This document shows positions 55,116-64,000 of a stretch of DNA of 64,000 bases, in pieces. This stretch comes from Trichoplax sp. H2 (taxonomy: Eukaryota > Placozoa > Uniplacotomia > Trichoplacea): NCBI GenBank assembly GCA_003344405.1, contig NOWV01000073.1, positions 124,001 through 188,000 of the forward strand. The letters run 5' to 3'. Made by a program: the position numbers and the translations under genes. The notes below the pieces were generated by a model. The model was not told where the DNA came from. It saw only the letters and a list, made by a program, of their open reading frames with translations, and did no database searches. Position 1 is the stretch's first letter; every line of letters starts with the position of its first letter.

Positions 55116-55970
55116 TCAGTGATAAAACCAATATGTCTTGCTTTTATCTTGTTGTTGAGATCGTTCGGAAATTAAAGCTGCTCGCAATTGCTCCCAATCA
55201 TTTATCCCCTTACGAATTCGATCGCTAAATTCTTCATGCATCTCTTCAAATGATCTACATTTACCTCGATAGCCACTACCTTTATTACTGCTGTTGTGGA
55301 ACACTAAACGACTACCAGCTTGGCTTGCGGGTAGACTATCATCAACTGCAGCATCTGTATTTGTACTGTAATGATCCTCTACTAAATCTAATAATGAATT
55401 ATTAAAATTGGGAAGATCATTAGTAGAAGACGGTGATGGAATGACTAAATCGACTACATTGCCCTCTTGCTGATCATGGTGGACATAATCAGACATTACG
55501 GGTTGTACCTGAATTTCATCTAAAATTGGGACTTTTGTTTCCGCTAACGCTGCATTTCTATAATTCAATGTCGGTAATGTCCGAAGCTCTTTGATTTGTC
55601 TGTCTAAATCGTTGGCTAAATCCCTCATATAATCATAAGACGAACGCGCTAAAGCCTGCATCCATGATTCCATATCTTCTCTGTTTTCAGCGGAAAAAGT
55701 CCATGTACGAGTATTCTCGCCAGCAAAACATAATAAAAATCCAGAAGTATTATTTGGATCACGGCTAACTACATATCCTTCTAAGACAACAACACCGATA
55801 GGTTCACGAGAATATTGCTTTTCAAAGTAGAAAAGTAAATTTCCCGTTAATACAAACCATCGACGTTGCAAGCTACGGTTGATCTCACCCTTTTTATATA
55901 AGAAGCCTTGCTTGTCTACATGCTCAAAATTATTAGCTAAATGAATAATACTTTTATCGTTGATCTTCAT
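55116..55970 (-). CDS. PHETA1: PHETA/sesquipedalian (FAM109) PH-domain endosomal protein, intronless
   Basis: Homologue of PHETA1/2 (sesquipedalian), adaptors that recruit the phosphatase OCRL to endosomes and promote recycling. It has 284 residues (vertebrate forms about 250). The PH domain spans about residues 18-112: GFLYKKGEINRSLQRRWFVL, NLLFYFE, SREPIGVVVLEG, then the closing helix ESWMQALARSSYDYMR. A short coiled coil (about 115-131) follows, then a Pro/Ser/Asp-rich linker. F241 and H245 in SFEEMHEEFSDRI match the F&H motif used to bind OCRL/INPP5B. The start MKINDKSI matches the human MKLNERSL. The coding region is a single exon, as I recall it also is in vertebrates. Neighbour ANKFY1 is another endosomal gene, but this may be chance. 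Confidence 0.94.
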   Translation of the reverse strand: MKINDKSIIHLANNFEHVDKQGFLYKKGEINRSLQRRWFVLTGNLLFYFEKQYSREPIGVVVLEGYVVSRDPNNTSGFLLCFAGENTRTWTFSAENREDMESWMQALARSSYDYMRDLANDLDRQIKELRTLPTLNYRNAALAETKVPILDEIQVQPVMSDYVHHDQQEGNVVDLVIPSPSSTNDLPNFNNSLLDLVEDHYSTNTDAAVDDSLPASQAGSRLVFHNSSNKGSGYRGKCRSFEEMHEEFSDRIRKGINDWEQLRAALISERSQQQDKSKTYWFYH

Positions 55971-58900
55971 TTCTTATTATCTGCAACAATTAGACGTTCA
56001 GTTATTAACTTTAGTGAGAATTTTTATGATCCAACATGACATGTGGGCTTTATTTATCTTCTATTTTCGGTGCTAGGCATCATGAAATGGTGCAAGAAGA
56101 AAATATCATTAGTAATCGCATTGAATTAATTGTAAAATGGAGAATTATAAATTAAAGTTTAAAAATTTTTAATGAATATCTATTTTTAATCACTGCAGCA
56201 ATACAGACCGTACACAATATTATTATCACTAACACGGTAGGTACAACTTTAACTTAGGCATTAGTTGCTGGCTATGGTAAATGATGGATCAAGTTTAATA
56301 GACTGACCGATGATTTTTACATATTGTATTATATACAAATGATGAAGTAATGGCATGCAGCTGTGCATGAAATGAAGTTACGAAAGAAGAACAGCTTTAG
56401 TACTGTACTGAAAATAAATCGGAATATCTTGGACTTGGAGTCTATGAACCGAAAGTAAATTCATATAATACGTATATACTAGTCTTTCTGGAGTAAATTA
56501 GGGAGAATTCGATTACATATGCACTATCGACTGACTTAAATTGTTGGAAAATTGCATCTATCGAACTGTTCTCCTATTCTCTCGTAAAGGTGAACAACAA
56601 GCGCTTGTTCGAGTATGCAAAGAAATACTGACGCTGATGGCAATATCAACTTATATTGGTGTAAAGCATCATCATCACTCGTACATTAACTCCAATTTCA
56701 TAATCATACCGAAAAAACTTGTTGCTACAGAACTATTCTAAGTGTATATTCAAACAAAGTCTTCCTTTTTAAAAATGTTATACAATTCAACGTCGACATT
56801 ACAGTTGATCAAAATCAACACATTCAAAAATAAGTCCGTAGTGTGAGTAGAGTAGTTTTAATACACATGGAATAAGTTTGTCTGCTATTCCCATCCATTT
56901 CTGCTGTATCCCTAAGTGATCGAACACAAAGTTTCCAGTTTAAAACTATCCATAATTACAGTACTGTACTTGACAATAGATAAACTATTGTCATGGATAT
57001 CCATCATCCTTTCGATAGGAAAATTGGAAAGGCAAGTGTTGAACGTAGGTAGCGTGATTGTAAAGGATAGAAAAGGAACGATCTATACCGACGATACTAC
57101 TGGTAAAAGCAATCCTCTATTTCTACGTAAAGTCAGGATAATACCCCAATTCTAGAGCTAACTAGTGGTCATATCATTTTTCTACAAATTGGCCTGGTAT
57201 ATTACTATCGAGAAAGAAAGAGTACAGGAAGTGGTTATGAGTTGTACGCTGTAAACGTCCATTTACCGACTAAAGGATAATGTCACCGTGATGAAAAGAG
57301 AACCATTCCTACCATAAGCTTCCACTGATTATTTACTAAAGTCCGATCGTCTATTAAATATCTAATTGGGACAGTTTTCCCTCGCTAATCGATCAAAAGT
57401 TTAGCAAGAAGTTCACGATTAAGCTTATTATCCTCTTTCCATCACATTATCATTAACGCTGTGTCGACTCCAATCTATATACACGTATAAATTAAATTAA
57501 TCGATGAGAGGAATGGCGTTCCCTCGCTGATCAATATCCACCGTATTCCAATTGACTCGATGTCATCTAGTCTTTCAAATCTCAACTGAAATAGTTCATC
57601 CACTTACTTAACATGTGTATTCATGCCAAGTATTACTCTTAGCATGGCATAGATCAATAATTAGAACGATTTTCCACCATAATATTTCTCCATTCCAATG
57701 GGAAGATGAGTAATTTGCGATATTTTTAGTTGCCTTTTAAATCACAGAGTCTTGCTAGGATCGGCCTGATCGAGTCAATATGGTTAGCGGTTCCATACTG
57801 AAGGTACTTGAATTGATAGAGCCCCCATGAACGTAACTGTATGGACGGACACTGGACCACACAAGACAGTACGTCGGTCCGTCCATAGGCCTATCTGGAA
57901 AAAGGAAAAGTAATGTCACCCTTCACCATCATATTTTGCAAGTTTTTGTACATGTCACTACTAGCCCTCAAGTGAAATTTTTACCGGTCTCTCTTTATCG
58001 TAAAGAAATTCAAGTTTTTATGATAAGATAGAACGAAAGCAAAAAGATAAAATAAAGTCTATGAAACTATCAATAGCCTTTTCTATATAAGACAGAAAGA
58101 AGGATTAATTACTAGCAAAATAATGTCATCGTACAGTATGATAGCAATTGCCTTGAACCAAGCAAATTGACACGGATGACATCATTTTGCACAGTGCCAT
58201 TGCATTCGCGTGGCTTAGCTAGGGAAGCCGCTTTCTTCATCTACCAAAGGCCATCAAAGGCACGTTAGTTAATTCAAGGGCTCTTGAAGGGTGTAAATCG
58301 TTCGTATTTAAAATAAAATTGTTTACAAAATAAGAGTTAAGCTTTTCCATCCGATCACATTAATTGCATGGAATTATTGCAGACAGTCAATACAAATTCA
58401 ATTAATCAATATACAGTATAATATGGCTTATCAATCTTTAGGCATCAATTGTTCGATTTCATACCCAAAATCAAATTATTTTAAATGAATTAATCACTGC
58501 AAATCAGGAACTATATTGGAAAACAGAGAAAGGGACAGTACATGCTTGTTGATGATGACACAATACTAGAAATGGTCATTTTAATCGTATTGTATATGAC
58601 TATGCTTTAAATTAGCTGCTAGGTTGGTTTTATAACGTACTGTGTATGTGCTGCAGAGTTATAGTTGTAGCATACGAGTATAGTGAAATGATTAGCAAAA
58701 TAATCGGCTTGCATCACACATTTCTGGCAGTCAAAGCCCGTGACCGTTTTCGAGTAGTTCAGTCAATCAGTACATTTTGCTCATCCCATCAGATTAATTG
58801 CATAGTATGGACAGAATTAGTACGAATTACTGTAAATTAAATAATTACAATCAAAGCAGAGCATGAAAGGATATTGATGACTGTACTGTAATTTACTACC

Positions 58901-59509
58901 AGTGAGTCATAAATCCTTCCACTCTGGACTGCCTCTCCTTCAACTACATGATGATAGCGTGCAGAAATGAGATGAAGTTTAGCTCTAATTTCATCGATAA
59001 GATTGCCTTAAGAATTTTCTAGTAGCTTAACAACATCATGTAGAGCACGGGATACCAGTCGATGACTGTTTTAGTCAAGAGCTAACCAACATTTCCCTTT
59101 AAAAAGGAAATGTTGTCCAAGGGAAGATAAAACTAATCAATCAATTATAATTATATATAGTGTATATGAGATATAATATATAATATATTATAATAAATAA
59201 AGGGATAAATTACTATGTTTACGTCATTGATTATCGCGATAATCGTCATTGCGCATGCGTGCCAATTCAAACTTTCTTCCTGTTGTTTTCATCCAGTTCG
59301 GTAGGCAGGGCATTCACTCAATGGCAATCTACTATCCCATACAGGCTAATCAAATTCATACTGTAGCTAGTATCACCATCGATCTACTCATATCACTATA
59401 GCAAATCCGTCAGCCTAACCCTTTCACAAACTAAATCTCCATTCTAACTTGCAAGACATCAACGCCATCAAGCAATTTATTCCAATTGATTAGGCTCATT
59501 TTCTTACTA
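55971..59509. other. Divergent intergenic region between PHETA and ANAPC7
   Basis: About 3.5 kb containing both promoters. No exon is supported; the plus-strand frames at 56541-56741, 56916-57155 and 58646-58840 have no recognisable domain and do not chain. A palindromic hairpin lies at 59087-59115. Confidence 0.5.
59087..59115. repeat. Inverted repeat, 10 bp arms, upstream of ANAPC7
   Basis: CAACATTTCC and GGAAATGTTG are exact reverse complements around a 9-base AT-rich loop. It lies about 400 bp before the ANAPC7 ATG, followed by a TATA-rich tract (59145-59210). Confidence 0.75.
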
Positions 59510-62500
59510 ATGCAGTCTATAACACCTATCTTAGAGCAAATTCAATCCCTGCTCAATGCCAAATTGTATCAAGATGTCGAATTACTGGTACTGATTGCTT
59601 GTTTATTTTCCTTGAAACAGCTAATGATAGCTGCAAAAGGAATTGTTGTAGTAACGGATATTTCAATATCGATCAAGGCTTGATAAATTACTAATCATTT
59701 CCAACAACGATAAATTGACGATTCTAACATAGTTCTTTTAGGTTGCATTGATATCATCAAGTATCATTGGATAACCATGATCTTATTTCTTGATATTTTA
59801 GATCAGTCTTATTCTACCTATGGTCAATCAGTGCGGTAAAAATGATTCAGTAGCCTCTTCTCATTACTATAAAATTCTAGTATGGTATGGTGATTCATTG
59901 TATGAAGGACGACAGTACAAGAAGGCAGAGGTAAAGTAGCTCATAAGCTAATTAGAAAGCATTCAGTTTTCATCATACTATACAAATCATGAGTAGTTGA
60001 TATAGCCTTGACTATTCCGTAAAAGACCTTTACCTAAATAATAGATCATAAATTAGAATCGAACACCTGCAATACTATTCTCAGTAGCTACAAAATTGTT
60101 GATAGATTTGTACGTATCTGATGTCAGTTCTCGATTTGCTATTTATTAGCCAGAATGTTAAATCGTGTAGTTGCCCTTTATGAGATGGTATATAATCATT
60201 AAGAAAGATTGTAACCTTATTTTCAAAATATCTCTACTTTGGAATACAGTACAATAGAGATCTTAGAGGATAAAAAATAGGAAGTTGTTATACAACCTTC
60301 CAGTTGGCCTCATGAAGTTAATCTCGTTACAGCAGAATAATGACAAATCAAATGATTGTCCCATAAATTACAAATTTACTCCATTTATTCATCTTTCTAC
60401 AGTAGTAATCTATCAAATTTTAACAAACATTTCAATTGAAGGTACTGGAATAAGTAATATTTTCAAATTCCAATCAATACATAATCGTATATAGAAGTAT
60501 GAAATCTCTATTTGAAAGTACTAACAGCTTGAAATGGACTCTAATAGAGAGACATTAAAGCATAAGATAGATTCGTTACTCTGGCTTCCAATTAGCCTTA
60601 TATAGTGGATCTAACTATAATAGTAATCTATCACAGTCTTGTAAATACTTTGCTAAATGTGCTAGAATCAACCGATATTTAAGACTACATCAATCGATTG
60701 ATGTATAATATAATCTTTCAAGAATGGTAGAACCGCATTCCAAAATATCAGGACTATAAACTACAGCACAATCAAGATCTTAGAGTGTAATGCAAAAGTG
60801 ATTTCTCAAGTTATTGATTGACTTTATTTATTGATTTAGCTACAGCAATGACGTTTCAAACAATTATATTTACTATTCATTCCTAAATTGGCATCAGTTA
60901 CTAAACACACTGCGACAATGACCTATCAGACCTTCGCTTGCGTGGAATGTAATGGAACTGTAGTTATTTTATCCATCAATGATGGCCTAAAATCACGCTG
61001 ATTTAGATGTAGCATATAGACAGTAGTGATTAAACAGTGTATTTATTCTAACTTATGATGAATTGAATCATTTTAGGATATCTTCCAGAAAGCTTTATTG
61101 CTACGAAAGAATCTGAATAAAGCTAAAGTCAAGAGTTTAACAAGTGAATTATTACTATCTGAAGTGGAATTAAAATATAAATTATATGAATGTTACATGA
61201 AACTTGGCGATGCTAGAAATGCTACTGCTATGGTAACGTGATTTCATCCTAACCTAATATTGATGATATATACAATCTACTTACGATAGATTTTCTCAAT
61301 TACTTTGGATAAATTCCTTACTTTAAATACTACATACCATTACTGTAAAGCTAATGGGTGTGTGGGGTACGTAATATTGTTAAATGCTATGTAATGCACC
61401 AGTGATTTTGAACATTACTGCTATTTACAGAGATGCTCAACTCACTATCAAGTAAATAGTAACTACTATTCAATATACGCTCGTATATTGCTAATACCTG
61501 ATCATTCAGATTAATGTTTAAATTGCATATTATAACTACAATATTTTAGGCGTCCAATTTTTAGCCTATGGATGTGTAATGATAAAGCAATTATATTGAT
61601 TGCAATCAAATCGCAATTAACATGATTTATTATAGGAACAGTTAATAAATCAATTCTACATCTACAGGAACATCAAGTGTATAACTGCTATATTTTGTAT
61701 CGTTTTACAGTTAGAAGGAATTTCCGTTAGGCAGAGGACACCTAAAGTTCTCATGAGCTTAGCTCATCTCTATCAAATATCCAATATCGATAAGCAAGCT
61801 ATTGCCTGCTATAAAGAGATTTTACGGTTGGCTTTTTCTTATGATCAGTGTTTTCCGATAGCTATTTTAAAATCCATTCAATATAATAATAGTATGATAA
61901 TATTGCAGCATATAATTATATTCTATTTAGAAAATGTCCTCTAGCATTGGGTGCGGTCCACGGATTGTTACAGCTTGGATGTACACGAGATGATATTGTG
62001 AATATAATATCAGCGGCTGGAATATCATGCCCATCTTGGTTTGTCAATCCTCTAATATCTCCTAGTTTGTGTACAAATTGTATGTTAATTAAGACGATAA
62101 ATCCTCATTTAATCTAGGCTCAATGAATGGATTAATGGTCATTCTCAAATGGCATGTAAAGAATACAAAAGTAAGCAGAAACTGATAATCTATCATTTTA
62201 AGCAATGTAAAATTGTCTAGTGTGACAACACTCGTATAATTTACTGAGCATTTACTTTAAGATAAAGGTAATCATTACAAATAAAGTCTTTACTATCGTT
62301 AAATTACAGAAGCGATTGAAACCCTATCCAAATTGGAATCACATGTATGCCTCTTGTGGATGCTTGTCAACTTTTATATTTTTTATTGTTGCAAAAACTT
62401 GTCTAAGCCATTGATAACATTTTACATTTTTCTTATAATGTAATTGATCCCTTGCAAAATTTTGGGATGATTGCAGCATTTACATAGCAGCATCCCTATT

Positions 62501-63950
62501 ATGAACAGTATCGCTATGGGATATTACAGACAAGAAGATTACAGAAACGCAAAACATCTTTTTGAGAAGGTAAAACATTAGCAAAAATACACCATTCCTT
62601 ACTCCATCTCACCGATCGATAAGTAGCTTTTGTGTCGTAATATTAGATTATTTTTTACTTGAATAGATTATAGAAATGGACCCATATTCTGTAAAGGGGT
62701 TAGGCATTTATGCAAGGATTTTAGCGAAGGAAAAAAATGTTAAAAGTTTATTTATGTAAGTGATCATTTTCGAGAGATTTGCCATATTAGGTTTTGGTTA
62801 TTTTTCTAACTTTACCTAATTGGTGTGACAACTTAGGCTATCTAAAAGACTTTTACAAGTCAATGAAAATAGCGTCGACACTTGGCTAGTAATGGCTGAA
62901 TACAATGCTATCAAGGATAATGTACAACGAGCTATATATTTTGCTCAAAAGGTTATTAAATGACGTTATTTTATAAATTTCCTGGATCGACCTTACACTA
63001 CCAAGTGCAGTTCTTAAACTCTTTCTTTCTATACGTTTATAGGCCCATGTTATTGATAGCTCAAATATTCAAGCCCTTGTTCTTAAAGGTTTCACTCAAG
63101 TCATCATTAATTATGTTGCATGTCAATCTACGCTATTACTTTACGCAGCGATAACCTTTAATTAACGTAGATGATATGATTTTTGCCACTGTTACTAGCA
63201 TCATTATTATTGCAAATGAATAAAACGACGGAGGCTATTCTACATTATCAAGAAGCCATCAAATTGGCACCTGATCAAGTGGAATCATATATTGGTATTA
63301 TTTTCTTTATGAGATCCATCAATTAGCTTATCATTCTGATATTTATACTACATCGGTACTTTACTAATTTTACTATATTCCTAAAATTACCTAAATTAGG
63401 TTTAGTAAACTGTTACTTAGCTGATAACAAGATCTCTCTGGCTTCCTCAACAGCTGCTAAAGCTTACACAAAAGTTGGACGAACACCAAGTACATTGCTA
63501 GTAAGTTGAATTAGCCTTTTCATACAGTTACTGATGGAGCAATATGATTGTTATTTTACATCCTTGCCAACTGGAATTACCGTATGATATCAATATAGAA
63601 AACACATTTTAAATCAGCATGGCGAGATTGATCATTAAATAGCGTACTAAAGAAATCTAAATTTTAAGATTGCTCACATAGCTAATGTAAGATATATCAT
63701 CTATAGCTTTGCGGCAACGTGTATCTCCGAAGTTCAGGAGACTGTGTGGACAAAGTTAGTATACGATTTTATAGTAACTTTTAGGCTTTTTATATTACTC
63801 TTACGAAATTAAAATGATTCGCGTTTTATACTAGGCGAAGTCATCATTCCAGTTAGCATTAAATCTTGATCCATCGTGCGAACTTGCTGCCTGCTCGTTA
63901 GCTAATATCTACGCTGATAAATTTTCAGACTGTGACAAGGCTATAAAATT
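59510..63950 (+). CDS. ANAPC7: Anaphase-promoting complex subunit 7 (ANAPC7), TPR protein, 3' end beyond window
   Basis: TPR-lobe subunit of the APC/C ubiquitin ligase that controls mitotic exit. Fifteen exons are visible: 59510-59587, 59802-59930, 61077-61232, 61711-61826, 61931-62038, 62118-62170, 62310-62344, 62477-62569, 62667-62755, 62837-62951, 63043-63088, 63199-63294, 63400-63500, 63707-63754, 63835-63950. Phases agree; they encode about 459 residues, leaving roughly the last 100-140 outside. Matches to the human protein run in order: WYGDSLYEGRQYKKA, RQRTPKVLMSLAHLYQ, a CPLALGA segment, the TPR MDPYSVKGLGIYARILA, NIQALVLKG, then HYQEAIKLAP and NCYLADNKISLA. The start ATG 59510 is the only one in frame next to the conserved opening. 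The donors after exons 4 and 5 (GTTGGC, GTTTGT) are weak but demanded by phase and homology. APC7 is absent from yeasts, which fits an animal genome. Confidence 0.95.
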
Positions 63951-64000
63951 GTAAGAATTACTTAGTCGTTTTCAAGTACATTGTACATAGCAAGAGTTTC

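Noticed and set aside
60040-60090. tRNA B-box-like GTTCGATTC on the minus strand
   Set aside because: No matching A-box, acceptor stem or anticodon arm could be found.
63707-63754. Alternative ANAPC7 exon frame reading FAATCISEVQETVW
   Set aside because: It resembles the human sequence by eye, but neither neighbouring junction is in phase with it; the in-phase frame LCGNVYLRSSG aligns equally well.
1-64000. CRISPR array, operon or prokaryotic defence system
   Set aside because: The window is intron-rich eukaryotic DNA; its tandem repeats have no spacer structure and no cas-like genes.

Overview
This is a eukaryotic, animal nuclear window. It is AT-rich and carries ten recognisable protein genes. 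Seven are split by many short introns (mostly about 60-400 bp) with GT-AG borders, and their protein products align closely with vertebrate families. GIT, rabankyrin-5, ASPHD, CHCHD2/10, CCDC92 and CCDC157 homologues together, with nearly full-length vertebrate-like domain order, suggest an early-branching animal with a compact genome. A placozoan (Trichoplax/Hoilungia type) fits best; that assignment is inference.

Layout, left to right: about 3.2 kb with no gene; an intronless class A GPCR (+, 3200-4201); a 6.4 kb gene-poor stretch ending in a 31-32 bp satellite (10.03-10.39 kb); the RNA polymerase III subunit CRCP/RPC9 (+, 10.63-12.84 kb); then two minus-strand coiled-coil genes, CCDC157 (14.1-18.4 kb) and CCDC92 (21.3-24.7 kb). 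After a 5.3 kb gap come an intronless ASPHD-type 2-oxoglutarate oxygenase (-, 29.9-30.8 kb), a 20-exon GIT ArfGAP (-, 33.2-40.6 kb), a repeat-rich interval with a three-copy tandem array and GTAC-type palindromes (41-47.6 kb) that contains CHCHD2/10 (-), the 19-exon ANKFY1/rabankyrin-5 (+, 47.6-53.4 kb), a PHETA/sesquipedalian gene (-, 55.1-56.0 kb), and ANAPC7 (+, from 59.5 kb, running off the right edge).

The genes do not form one pathway, but there are themes. ANKFY1 and PHETA (convergent neighbours) both act on endosomes, and GIT acts on Arf GTPases and adhesion/endocytic traffic. CCDC157 and CCDC92 are neighbours on the same strand, and each has an RFX X-box-like motif about 0.45-0.53 kb upstream of its start codon, suggesting shared ciliary or centriolar control. 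The exon models were checked by reading-frame phase across every junction. Two ANKFY1 introns lack a normal GT donor, one GC-AG and one apparent AT-AG. I found no RNA genes, no CRISPR, no intact transposon with coding capacity, and no clear novel multi-gene system.
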